Assembly (NCBI RefSeq): GCF_028069655.1
Contig: NZ_JAMCOS010000001.1
Span: 1,394,001 to 1,458,000, forward strand
Origin: Acidovorax sp. NCPPB 4044
GTDB lineage: Bacteria; Pseudomonadota; Gammaproteobacteria; Burkholderiales; Burkholderiaceae_C
Length of the DNA: 64,000 nt
Reading direction: 5' to 3'
Shown here piece after piece: positions 32,997-41,372 of the stretch; within the stretch, counting starts at the first letter, position 1; every line of letters begins with the position of its first letter. The position numbers were made by a program, and so were the translations under genes. The notes under the pieces are model-generated. The model was not told the origin of the DNA, searched no databases, and saw only the letters and a program-made list of their open reading frames with translations.

Positions 32997-33937
32997 AGCG
33001 CGAGATCAGACGAACAGCCGCTCCCCGTCTGGTCGTCGAAAAACAGCGCGTACTGGCGCCCGCCGCGCGCCGTGCGGCACCACTCGACCAGGCGCCGGAT
33101 ACCGGAGTACTTCCCGGGTCGATCCACATCGGTCGGATCCTTCCTCACCGGAAAAAACGTCGCCGCATGGCGCTTGTTGGCCGCGGCCACCACGCGCTCC
33201 CAGCGCTCGATGCGGTCGATGTGCCCAGGGAAACGCTTGGCGATCGAACGCAGCTCCGACTTGCAGGCATGGATGCAGGGCATGCAGCCGACGCGGCCCA
33301 TGCCCAAGGCATACAGCGGGTTGGGCGCGATGCCGTGGTCGGCGTGCTTCTTCCACACGTCCTGCAGTTTCCAATCGAAGATCGGCCGCCACAGATAACA
33401 ACCGGATTCATGCCGGTTGATGCGCGGCTGCCGGGCGCGGTGCCGGCTTTCCTCGGCGCGGATCCCGAGCCACTGCACGACCGGACCCCGGCGCAGCATC
33501 GGAAGCACCACGTGCTCCGTGATCGGAAGCTCCTTGAGCTCGGAGGTGCAGAACTGCGCCATCCTCGAAGGAAAGCGTCCCTTCGTGATGCACAGATCCA
33601 GGTACGGGTTGCCGGTGGGCTCGTGCAGGTCCGCCGCCTCGCGCACCAGCGCATCGGGGATGCCCATGCGCGGCCAGTGTTCGAGGATGTAGGCCTTGTG
33701 CTTGGCCATCCTCGCGCGGAAGTCCGCCTTCACCCATTCGATCGGCGGCCCGCCGGTGCGCTCGGGAAGCCGCTGCACGTATTCGTAGGTGAGTTCGTGC
33801 TCGTTGCCGGTGTCCGCGAACACCGCGCGGTAGTCCCGCCCCGATTCCAGGGCCAGCAGGTAGGTCGCGGTGGAGTCCTTCCCACCGGAGACGTTCACCA
33901 GGTGCTGCACGCGCCGGAAGTGGCTGCCGGCGTTCAT
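32975..33937 (-). CDS. Phosphoadenosine-phosphosulfate-reductase-like protein
   Basis: About 320 residues. An ATP-pyrophosphatase P-loop SGGKDST (17-23), Cys130 in AQFCTSELKELP, and a CxxC (GCMPC, 218 and 221) plus Cys225, which could hold an iron-sulfur cluster. WLGIRAEESRHRARQP is the family's substrate-loop motif. Housekeeping PAPS reductases work in sulfate assimilation; mobile-element forms resemble DndC-like proteins that act on nucleic acids. No dnd genes are next to it, so its substrate is open. Overlaps PFL_4711 by four bases and so belongs to the transfer operon. Confidence 0.8.
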   Translation of the reverse strand: MNAGSHFRRVQHLVNVSGGKDSTATYLLALESGRDYRAVFADTGNEHELTYEYVQRLPERTGGPPIEWVKADFRARMAKHKAYILEHWPRMGIPDALVREAADLHEPTGNPYLDLCITKGRFPSRMAQFCTSELKELPITEHVVLPMLRRGPVVQWLGIRAEESRHRARQPRINRHESGCYLWRPIFDWKLQDVWKKHADHGIAPNPLYALGMGRVGCMPCIHACKSELRSIAKRFPGHIDRIERWERVVAAANKRHAATFFPVRKDPTDVDRPGKYSGIRRLVEWCRTARGGRQYALFFDDQTGSGCSSDLALCERSSL

Positions 33938-35334
33938 GGGGTGCTCCGCGGCTTCTGGATCTCCTGCACGCGGTCCCGTGTCGGATCACCCTGGTAGATG
34001 CCGCGCGAGCCGGCGGCGCGCGTGCTGTAACGCTGGATCAGCGTCATCGGCGAATTGCCGGCCAGGTCCCGGCGCAGCTCCAGCTCGGTCTTGAGGTTCT
34101 GGATCTCCTGCTCCAGGGCGCTGCTCTCCTGGTCCACGGCCTTGGTGGCGAGTTCGTTGGCCGCGACGTTGGGCTCCTTGCGACCGGTCAGCAGGGTGCG
34201 CTGCAGCAGCAGGGCTTTCTCCATCACGCTGGCGAGCGCGACTTCCGACGCGAGGCGCTTGCCCAGCAGATCCTGATCGGGCTCGTCGCGCAGCGCCTCG
34301 ATCACCGCACGCGTGAGCGGCAGGGAAGCGCTGCCGGCCGCGTCCAGGTTCGCCGAGGTCGGCGACTTCGCGCCGATCACGAGGTCCTGCAGCGCTTTCA
34401 GCTTGACCTCGTACTCTTCCTGGATCAGCGGCGTGAGGCCCACGCCGGGCGTGGTCGAGGTCTTGGTACACGTCTGGCACGTGCGCTGTTCGCGCTCACC
34501 CAGCACCCGGGTCGCCCAGGTGGCGGCGGCCTGCGGCGAAGACCACGTCTGGCAGGTCAGGCGCCCATTGCACTGGCCCGCTGCGATGGAGGACGTGTCG
34601 GTGGCTCCGCGTCCGTTGAGCAGGTTGTAGCCAGCCCGCGTCACATCGCCCACGACCTTGATCGGCGACTGGCCCGATCCACCGGCGTTGCCGCCGCCCA
34701 CCCAGGGAACGCCGCTGTTGCCCTTGTTGCTCTCCGCGCGTTCGATCGCGGAAACCGCGTCGGTGCTGGCCACCGCCTGCTTGAGGGCCATGCCTTCCGC
34801 GAGCTGGTCCCAACCGGTCTGGCCGCCCGCCATGTCCGCCATGCGGCCGGCGATCGCGCGGCAGGTCATCTTGGAGCGGTCGAAGTCCAGGCGTGCCTGC
34901 AGGATGCCGTTGGTCAGCAGGTTGTAGAGCCCGGGATCGGCCCGCTGGATGATGAGCGCCGGCAGCGACGCCACGGCGCTGGTGGCGCTCTGGATGACGT
35001 TGCTCATGATCGACTGGAAGCCGTTCGTGACCCCGTTGAGCTGGTTGCGGAGCGTGGTCGTGATGCTCATGTCGCCGCAGATCAGATTGCTGTTCCAGCC
35101 CACGCCGACCCCGATGCTCTGCATGTTGCCCGCCGGACCCATCGATACCGCCCGGCCGCCTCCGATGCTGTAGAGCACATCGCTGCCGATGACGCTGCCG
35201 CTGGATCGGATGCCGTCCTCATCGATGCGTGTCTGTGCGGTGGACGTGGTGCAGAGCGCCGCCAGAACGACCAGCGCGGCGATGTCGCGGGCACGCGTGT
35301 GGCGACGCCGCGGCGGGTGTGGGGTGTCTTTCAT
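33934..35334 (-). CDS. Integrating conjugative element protein, PFL_4711 family (TIGR03755)
   Basis: About 466 residues. A signal peptide (DIAALVVLAALCTTSTA), then VLYSIGGGRAVSMGPAGNMQSIGVGVGWNSNLICGDMSITTTLRNQLNG, which is typical of this family, with paired Cys farther on (CNGRLTCQ, CQTCTK). A predicted coiled-coil near ALEQEIQNLKTELELRRDL precedes the end. It is a periplasmic component of the transfer apparatus, possibly TraH-like. Followed by the PAPS-reductase-like gene (four-base overlap). Confidence 0.9.
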   Translation of the reverse strand: MKDTPHPPRRRHTRARDIAALVVLAALCTTSTAQTRIDEDGIRSSGSVIGSDVLYSIGGGRAVSMGPAGNMQSIGVGVGWNSNLICGDMSITTTLRNQLNGVTNGFQSIMSNVIQSATSAVASLPALIIQRADPGLYNLLTNGILQARLDFDRSKMTCRAIAGRMADMAGGQTGWDQLAEGMALKQAVASTDAVSAIERAESNKGNSGVPWVGGGNAGGSGQSPIKVVGDVTRAGYNLLNGRGATDTSSIAAGQCNGRLTCQTWSSPQAAATWATRVLGEREQRTCQTCTKTSTTPGVGLTPLIQEEYEVKLKALQDLVIGAKSPTSANLDAAGSASLPLTRAVIEALRDEPDQDLLGKRLASEVALASVMEKALLLQRTLLTGRKEPNVAANELATKAVDQESSALEQEIQNLKTELELRRDLAGNSPMTLIQRYSTRAAGSRGIYQGDPTRDRVQEIQKPRSTP

Positions 35335-35347
35335 CCAGGGGCCTCCG

Positions 35348-36280
35348 TCAGAAATCCACGCTGCCGAGAAAAACCTGCCCGCGCCGCTGGCAGCAGCTGT
35401 ACGGGCGCCAGAGCGCCCAGGCGTAATCGCCCTGCTGCGCCTGCACGAAGGGCCCGGAATGCGGAAACACCGAGCAGCGGCTCGACAGGGTGGGGGTCAG
35501 TTCCTGCCATTTGCCCGAGTCGGGATTGCTCTCCACCAGCGGCCCGGCGGGCCAATAGCCTGCGTAAGAGCGCGCGAGCAGCGGCTGGTACACGTGGGGC
35601 TGTCCGGTGCGCGTCACCACGTCCCCGGCCCGCTGCGCGACCACGGCGCCGCTCCAGTGGTCGTGGGTCTGGTGCAGGAAGCCGCCCCGTGGATAGACGT
35701 TGCCCCAGAGATTGGCCGTGAGCCGCGAACCGATTTCCCGGACGCCGGGCGTGAGCGATTCGGGGTACACCGCCTCGGGCACGTTGTACCGCCAGGCCAG
35801 CGTGTCGAACGTGCTGAGCAGGTAGGGAACGAAGGGCGTTCCCGCCCCCTCGCAGGTGTATCCCGAGCGGCTGGCGAACGCGCTGAAGGCGGCGCCCGCG
35901 GGATGGCCGATCACGTCGGCATTCTTGAACTTGGCGAGATTGTTCTCGTGCTCCTCGTTCGTCGTGCCGTCGCCGCCGGCCTGGGCGGTGGGGTTGGGCG
36001 TGCTCATGGCGCGCACCTCGACCCAGGGGTTGGCCCCGGTGTTGCTGTAGCTGGAGACGACCGCATCCGGGACGTAGTGCCGCACCTTGACCGAGGTGCG
36101 GACGGTGCAGCCACTGGTGGTGCAGTAGAGCCAGTAGCAGATACCCGCGATGCGATAGGCCAGGCAATCGGGCGAGAGAGCAGCGGTCACGATGCTCGCG
36201 GTGTTGAGCGCGAAGGATGGCCCGGTGCTCGCCAGCAGCATGCAGGCGACGGCACCCCGGAACTTGCGCAGGCGCATCAT
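35348..36280 (-). CDS. Integrating conjugative element protein, PFL_4710 family (TIGR03756, TraU-like)
   Basis: About 310 residues. N-terminal signal (FRGAVACMLLASTGPSFA), then ALNTASIVTAALSPDCLAYRIAGICYWLYCTTSGCTVRTSVKVRHYVPD, whose Cys pattern marks TraU-like proteins of these elements, and a C-terminal ALWRPYSCCQRRGQVFLGSVDF. Periplasmic, disulfide-rich; probably needs the DsbA-like protein of the operon. Overlaps PFL_4709 by four bases. Confidence 0.92.
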   Translation of the reverse strand: MMRLRKFRGAVACMLLASTGPSFALNTASIVTAALSPDCLAYRIAGICYWLYCTTSGCTVRTSVKVRHYVPDAVVSSYSNTGANPWVEVRAMSTPNPTAQAGGDGTTNEEHENNLAKFKNADVIGHPAGAAFSAFASRSGYTCEGAGTPFVPYLLSTFDTLAWRYNVPEAVYPESLTPGVREIGSRLTANLWGNVYPRGGFLHQTHDHWSGAVVAQRAGDVVTRTGQPHVYQPLLARSYAGYWPAGPLVESNPDSGKWQELTPTLSSRCSVFPHSGPFVQAQQGDYAWALWRPYSCCQRRGQVFLGSVDF

Positions 36281-36720
36281 GGCCGGGCATCCCGGTGGGC
36301 GGCGATACGCGCGAGCGCGCGTGCCACGTCCGCGTCGCCATAGACGACGTAGCGCCCATCGACCACCACCGCGGGAAGTTTGGCGACGCCGAGGTGGTAC
36401 GCGTCGGCCACGCCCTGGTGCGCCTGGGCAATCCGCGTTTGCAAGTCCCGCTGCTTCGGGGAGGCCAGACGCTGGCGCAGCAGGGACTCCGCACGCCGGG
36501 GATCGGCCGGCAGGTCCGCGCCGAGCTCGGCGATCAAGCGTGCGGGGGTATCCAGCTCAATGACGGTCGTGCCGGGAACCGCTGCGACCGGGTGGGCACG
36601 GTCCGTGAACACCCGGACATCGGCAGCGAACGCGGGGGTGGCAAACTGCAAGGCCAGGCCTGCCAACGCGGTGGCGAGGCGGCCCGTGTGCAGGACCGTG
36701 GGACGGAGACGAAGCGGCAC
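36277..36720 (-). CDS. Integrating conjugative element protein, PFL_4709 family (TIGR03757, TrbC/TraW-like)
   Basis: About 147 residues. Signal peptide (LATALAGLALQFATPAFA), then ADVRVFTDRAHPVAAVPGTTVIELD and the C-terminal KLPAVVVDGRYVVYGDADVARALARI, a thioredoxin-like end typical of TrbC/TraW proteins. Start is GTG at 36720 with GGAG upstream. Periplasmic component of the transfer system. Confidence 0.9.
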   Translation of the reverse strand: MPLRLRPTVLHTGRLATALAGLALQFATPAFAADVRVFTDRAHPVAAVPGTTVIELDTPARLIAELGADLPADPRRAESLLRQRLASPKQRDLQTRIAQAHQGVADAYHLGVAKLPAVVVDGRYVVYGDADVARALARIAAHRDARP

Positions 36721-36865
36721 GTTGGAGACTCCCGGTGCGATGCGGATGCATGCAGTGGGTTGCCAGTCGAACGCATGCGCCTGTCCGGCGCCATCGCAAA
36801 ACAGGACGCGGGGCGTTCCGTGTTGTTCGAAAAAGAGCGCGCCCCGTTGCCAGGGCGCCTCTGGA

Positions 36866-37360
36866 TCACAATAAGCCCGCTTGGGCGAAAGAGTAGGGCG
36901 TGCCCTTCCCGACGATCACGTGGTCGAGCACGCGGATGTCCACGAAGCCAAGTGCGCTCTGCAGTCGTTCCGTGAGCATCCGATCGGCTGCACTGTCCTG
37001 GGTGTCGCCCGAGGGGTGGTTGTGCGCGAGGATCACCGCGGCGGCGTTCAACTCCATCGCGCGTTTGACGACCACGCGAGGGTGGACGATCGCCTGGTTG
37101 ATCGTGCCGATTGCGAGGGCCTCGAACGCGATGACCTGATGCTTGTTGTCGAGGAAGACCGCGCCGAAGAGTTCATTGGGCTCTCGGGCCAGCTTCAAAC
37201 GCAGATAGTCGAACAGTGCTTCAGGAGAGGGGATGTGCGCTTCGCGCTGGAACAGTTTGCGTTCCAGCACTTCGATGGCGCGGTAGATCAGACGCCTCTC
37301 CTGGACGGAGAAGGCGGGTGCGCTGGTGCTTGCCAGCACTTCGGGTGTCGGTTGTTCCAT
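36866..37360 (-). CDS. radC: RadC-family JAB-domain protein of the element
   Basis: About 164 residues; the MPN/JAB domain has Glu and the HxH-S-D metal set: VILAHNHPSGDTQDSAADRMLTERLQSALGFVDIRVLDHVIVG. The helix-hairpin-helix found in chromosomal RadC is absent, as is common for element-borne copies. Start at 37360 follows GGAGG; the longer frame from 37630 is unsupported. Despite the name, no repair role is proven for this group; it is a conserved gene of these elements. Confidence 0.9.
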   Translation of the reverse strand: MEQPTPEVLASTSAPAFSVQERRLIYRAIEVLERKLFQREAHIPSPEALFDYLRLKLAREPNELFGAVFLDNKHQVIAFEALAIGTINQAIVHPRVVVKRAMELNAAAVILAHNHPSGDTQDSAADRMLTERLQSALGFVDIRVLDHVIVGKGTPYSFAQAGLL

Positions 37361-37639
37361 GGTGCCTCCGGCGTGGATGAGAAGGAGGTCCGGAACTCCC
37401 CGAGGGGACGGACCCCTGGGGTTGAAGACGATGTGCATCCTCCAGCGCCTGGGCGCTGTGCGTCCGCGGTAATCGGATGCGGTGCGGACGGGAACGATCG
37501 GCGCGGTGCTCCGCGCCACAGCCTTGAAGACCGTGGCTGTCTGGGAAGTGGAGACGCAAACGTCCCCGCTGCCTGCGCCGCAGGATGGAGGCCGATCGTG
37601 CGGGTGGCTACCGGAAATCCGATCCGCCATGCGCTCCGT
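37361..37639. other. Gap upstream of radC
   Basis: About 280 bases with no supported coding frame. It should hold the promoter for radC and downstream transfer genes, because cargo interrupts the operon here; no clear boxes were found. Confidence 0.5.
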
Positions 37640-38578
37640 TTATGCCGTGGCGCCCGCACGGCACGAGGGTGCGGCCGCGCCGCGCAGCAGCAGCCTGCGC
37701 GCCTCGATCACCGCGGTGTGCCCCTGGATGGACAGCGCGCCCGTGTCGTCCAACAGCCGCGCCCTGGACAACTGCAGCAGCACCGCGGACTCCGCGCGCA
37801 TGCGGTGCTGCTGTGCGGGGTCGAACCCCGCGTACACGTGATCGGTGGACGCTGCGCCCGGAGCGCCGCTGTAGCGGGTGTTCAGTGCGGAAAGCACCCG
37901 TTGCGCTAGAGGGTCGAGTCGATCGGAGAGCCGTGTCAGCATCCAAGCGCACTCCTGCAGGCGCAGATCGAGCGACAGCAGGGCGCTTGCCATGCACTCC
38001 AGCTGGTGCAGAGTGTCGCGGTAGCCGCCAGCGAAGACCGGGCTGCGCGCATCGGGATACTCGTGCATGCTCCGGGCCAGATCGCTCAATGACCGCAGCA
38101 AGGCCGTGTCGATCACGCCGCCCAGTACCTGCCAGGAGCGCTGCAGGTAGAGCGGCACTTCGCCGGACGCGATCCAGTGCAGCGTCGGGTCGTCGGATGC
38201 TTCGCTGAAACTGGCGTGGTGCACCCCCACGCCGCATGCGATCCGGGAGGTGGGCGACAGGCCATGCCAGCCATGCCCCAGCATGCCGGCCGACCAGTTG
38301 GCTGCGGCGCGGTCCCCGTCGGCGATCAGCCCCAGCAAGGGGCCGCCCTCCAGCCGATCGAAAATCTTGGCGAGACGTGCCGCGGTCACGCCCAGTGCCC
38401 GCAGGCGGGCCAGTGCCACGGCGTGCGCGCGGGTTTCCAGCGCATGGCGCACGGCCTCCATCGCCTTGGCCACGCGCAGCATCTGCAGGCGTGTCGCCGG
38501 GTCTTTGAAACTGCCGGTTTTCGCGAGCAACGCGATGGCCTCGGCCAGCAGCCCATGGGCCTCGGGGTCGGTGATCAT
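37640..38578 (-). CDS. Unrecognised protein, first cargo region
   Basis: About 312 residues, cytoplasmic, largely helical and Ala/Leu-rich. ADGDRAAANWSAGMLGHGWHGLSPTSRIACGVGVHH and SWQVLGGVIDTALLRSLSDLARSMHEY are its most distinctive stretches. The helical C-terminal part faintly recalls the last helical domain of acyl-CoA dehydrogenases, but no flavin or catalytic motif is visible, so I make no functional claim. The start at 38578 follows AGGAG. It lies between radC and the metabolic cargo, separated from the latter by a hairpin. Confidence 0.7.
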   Translation of the reverse strand: MITDPEAHGLLAEAIALLAKTGSFKDPATRLQMLRVAKAMEAVRHALETRAHAVALARLRALGVTAARLAKIFDRLEGGPLLGLIADGDRAAANWSAGMLGHGWHGLSPTSRIACGVGVHHASFSEASDDPTLHWIASGEVPLYLQRSWQVLGGVIDTALLRSLSDLARSMHEYPDARSPVFAGGYRDTLHQLECMASALLSLDLRLQECAWMLTRLSDRLDPLAQRVLSALNTRYSGAPGAASTDHVYAGFDPAQQHRMRAESAVLLQLSRARLLDDTGALSIQGHTAVIEARRLLLRGAAAPSCRAGATA

Positions 38579-38678
38579 GTCGGTAGCTCCTGCCAGTCGC
38601 CACACGTGGGAACCCGTCCGGTCCTCGGGGGCGCGCCCGCATCTGCTCCGGGTGGAGCATGCGGTCGAGGGAATGGAA

Positions 38679-38698
38679 GCCCGGCACGGTCGCCGGGC
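38679..38698. terminator. Hairpin after the cargo operon
   Basis: GCCCGGC-ACGGTC-GCCGGGC just after the DUF1185 gene's 3' end. No T-run follows on the minus strand, so it is a weak terminator candidate at best. Confidence 0.35.
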
Positions 38699-38704
38699 GA
38701 GACG

Positions 38705-39280
38705 TCAGCGCTGGCCGTCGCCCGCGGCGATCTGGTCCGCGCGCAGGCCGCCCAGCCGCTCATGGACGCGAGCGCCCGTGGACATCACCAGTGCGTAGAG
38801 CAGCTCGTCGGGCCGCGGCCCATCGGCCACGCCCACCTCCATCGCGGCGAAGTGGCTGCGCACGTAGCAGGCCTCGATGTGGTGCACGGGGATGTGCAGC
38901 CGCGTGCCGGCGCACGCCACCGCTTTCACAGCGGGAACGATCGACTTGGCGCGGGGCAATGCCTCGCGCATCGACCAGCCGCCCGCCTCGTGCCAGACGG
39001 CACCGTGCTCCAGCTCACCGTCGGTGCCCACGATGGCGCCTTTGCCATACGCCTCGATCCTGTCCTTCCCGCCCAGGGCAGCCAGCAGTTCAGGCACCAG
39101 CGAACGGGCGAGCTCCCGGGCAGCGGCGGCCATCTCGGACAGGTCTTCCACATAGCGGCCGGCGCAGGGATTGCGCACCAATGCCGCGATCGATCCCATC
39201 GTGACGGGGATGGCGCGCGCCGGGCCGCCCTCATGGTGGATGCGTTCGACGTTAAGGAGGATCTTGCGGATCTTGAGCAT
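38705..39280 (-). CDS. DUF1185 'amino acid synthesis' family protein
   Basis: About 191 residues. IRKILLNVERIHHEGGPARAIPVTMGSIAALVRNPCAGRYVEDLSEM is the family start, and EAYGKGAIVGTDGELEHGAVWHEAGGWSMREALP the conserved core. The family name comes from annotation only; its reaction is unknown. Homologues often sit with Bug proteins in Burkholderiales, as here. Translation probably begins at MLKIRK, preceded by GGAG. Confidence 0.85.
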   Translation of the reverse strand: MLKIRKILLNVERIHHEGGPARAIPVTMGSIAALVRNPCAGRYVEDLSEMAAAARELARSLVPELLAALGGKDRIEAYGKGAIVGTDGELEHGAVWHEAGGWSMREALPRAKSIVPAVKAVACAGTRLHIPVHHIEACYVRSHFAAMEVGVADGPRPDELLYALVMSTGARVHERLGGLRADQIAAGDGQR

Positions 39281-39295
39281 GGCGGTGCTCCGGCC

Positions 39296-40243
39296 TCATT
39301 GCGGCGCGATGCCGGCGTCGCGCGCGATCGTCGTCCACTTGGCGATGTCGCCGTCGACGAGCCGGCCGAAGGCCTCGGGCGACGACGGCGAGGGCGTCAG
39401 ACCCGCCTGGTCGAAGCGTTGCTTGATCGCCGGATCCGCAAGCGCTTCGAGCAGTGCCGCGTTGATCCTCGCGATCACGGCGGCGGGCGTGTGGGCTGGC
39501 GCCACCATGCCGAACCACACGGAAATGTCGTATCCCCGCAATCCCTGTTCGGCCAGGGTGGGAAGGTCCGGCGCAAGCGGGGTGCGCTGCGCCGAGGTGA
39601 CGCCCAGTGCCACCACACGCCCCGCGCGTGCCGCCTGCAGCCCATTGACCAGATCGACCACGGCAAAGTCGATAATGTCGCCGATCAAGTCGGTCATCGC
39701 CTGCGGCACGCCCTTGTAGGGCACGGCGGTGGCGGTGAAACCCGCCTGGGACACCAGCCGTGCCGCGGACAACTGGGCGCTGCCGGATCCGTTGCCATAG
39801 GAGAGCTTGTCGGGGTGCGCCTTGCCGTAGGCGATCAGATCCTTCAGCTGGGTCACGGGCAGCGACTTGCGGGCCACCAGCATGAAGGGCGCTTCGGCGA
39901 TCTGGCCCACCGGCGCGAAATCCTTGCGGGGGTCGTAGGGCAGGGATTTCACGGTAGCGAGATTGCTCGCTCCGTTGGTGACCCCGACCATCAGCAAGGT
40001 GTAGCCATCGGGTGTCGCCCGCACCGCGGCCATCGTGCCGGGGATGGCATTCCCGCCGGCCTGGTTGTCCACGACGATGGGTTGCTTGAGGCGGGTCGCC
40101 ATGCTCTCCGCGAGCGTGCGTGCCACGACATCCGTGATGCTGCCCGCGGGCAGTGGAACGATCAGCCGGATCGGTCGGTCGGGGAAGGCCGATGCCAGCA
40201 GGGGTAGCGTGGCGATGAGCGATGCGATGATTCTTCGTTTCAT
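39296..40243 (-). CDS. Bug-family (TctC) periplasmic solute-binding protein
   Basis: About 315 residues. Signal peptide (IIASLIATLPLLASA), then FPDRPIRLIVPLPAGSITDVVARTLAE, PIVVDNQAGGNAIPGTMAAVRATPDGYTLLM, and YGNGSGSAQLSAARL, the usual Bug layout. AGGAG precedes the ATG. It should bind the small organic acid used by the dehydrogenase and DUF1185 neighbours. No TctAB genes are close. Confidence 0.92.
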   Translation of the reverse strand: MKRRIIASLIATLPLLASAFPDRPIRLIVPLPAGSITDVVARTLAESMATRLKQPIVVDNQAGGNAIPGTMAAVRATPDGYTLLMVGVTNGASNLATVKSLPYDPRKDFAPVGQIAEAPFMLVARKSLPVTQLKDLIAYGKAHPDKLSYGNGSGSAQLSAARLVSQAGFTATAVPYKGVPQAMTDLIGDIIDFAVVDLVNGLQAARAGRVVALGVTSAQRTPLAPDLPTLAEQGLRGYDISVWFGMVAPAHTPAAVIARINAALLEALADPAIKQRFDQAGLTPSPSSPEAFGRLVDGDIAKWTTIARDAGIAPQ

Positions 40244-40316
40244 GGTTTCTCCTCGGGAAGCTGGGTTTGTTGTGTTGTCGCCGCCGGTTGCGCCAGAGCG
40301 GCCGGCGGGCGCTCGA

Positions 40317-41210
40317 TCAGGCCGCCGCGGCTCCGAACACGGCGCCGGCCTGCCGTTCGATCGACTGGATCGCGGCGATGTTGTCCGCTTCGCCGAGGCC
40401 GTCGGCGACGGCCTGGTCGAGCAACTGAAGTGCCGCCTTGCTGACGTGCATGGGAACGCCGAGTTCGCCCGCGGCCACGAGCCCGAGCTGCACGTCCTTG
40501 CGCAGCAGTTCGGTGGTGAAGCGGACGGGGAAGCTCCGGTCCAGGGCGCCTTGCATGCGCTCCATCGTGGCGAAGCACCGGCCGCTGGAGCGGTTGATGA
40601 CGTCCAGCATGGTGCGGGCGTCGAGCCCTGCCTTGGCGCCGCACACCAGCGCTTCGCAGCTCGCGAGCATCGCGCTGGCGTAGAGCGTGTTGTTGATCAG
40701 CTTGAGGGTCTGGCCCAGGCGCACGTCCTCACCCAGGTAGAAGATGTGGCGCCCCACGGCGTCGAGCACGGGCCTGGCCCGCTCGTACGCCGCCAGCGGG
40801 CCCGCTGCCATCACCGTGAGCAGCCCTTGCGCCGCGGCTGCCGTCCCGCCGCTCACCGGCGCGCTCAGGAAAGCCACGCCCGCGCGGTCCAGCAGATGGC
40901 CCACTTCCGAAGTGGTCTGGGCACCCGTCGTGGACAGATCCACGACGAGCAGCGGGTCGCGGACGCCGGCCGCCGCGGCGATGGCCTCGGCCACGTCCCG
41001 CACGACCGTGGGCAGCGGAAGGCTCAGGGCAATCACCTGGGCGTTCGCCAGGACATCGACCAGGTTGGCCGCGGCGATCGCCCCCGCTTGCGTCGCTTCT
41101 TCGCGTGCCTGAGCACGCGTGTCATGCACGAAGACGCGGTGTCCCTGCGCCATCCATCGCGCCATGAAATGGCGTCCGATGTTCCCCATGCCGACCAATC
41201 CGATGTCCAT
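40317..41210 (-). CDS. NAD(P)-dependent oxidoreductase, 3-hydroxyisobutyrate dehydrogenase family
   Basis: About 297 residues. Rossmann motif MDIGLVGMGNIGRHFMARWMAQGH, the substrate motif FLSAPVSGGTAAAAQG, and LKLINNTLYASAMLASCEALVCGAKAG around the catalytic Lys (TLKLINN). The family oxidises beta-hydroxyacids such as 3-hydroxyisobutyrate or tartronate semialdehyde. GGGAG precedes the ATG. First gene of the cargo operon, presumably under the LysR gene upstream; substrate not determinable. Confidence 0.92.
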   Translation of the reverse strand: MDIGLVGMGNIGRHFMARWMAQGHRVFVHDTRAQAREEATQAGAIAAANLVDVLANAQVIALSLPLPTVVRDVAEAIAAAAGVRDPLLVVDLSTTGAQTTSEVGHLLDRAGVAFLSAPVSGGTAAAAQGLLTVMAAGPLAAYERARPVLDAVGRHIFYLGEDVRLGQTLKLINNTLYASAMLASCEALVCGAKAGLDARTMLDVINRSSGRCFATMERMQGALDRSFPVRFTTELLRKDVQLGLVAAGELGVPMHVSKAALQLLDQAVADGLGEADNIAAIQSIERQAGAVFGAAAA

Positions 41211-41372
41211 GTACCGCTCCCTGTTTCGACAACAATGGATCGGATGCTAGGAACAGAGGGCGCCGTTGGCGATTGCGAAATCAGCCGAGGCCCTTGCGTC
41301 TTCGTCAATCGCTGCCGTGCTGCCTGGGGATGCAGAACGGCCGTTTATCCGAGGAATAACGGCGATTCCGAG

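Noticed and set aside
36721..36865. Minus-strand frame between PFL_4709 and radC
   Set aside because: Short, overlaps PFL_4709 out of frame, no motif.
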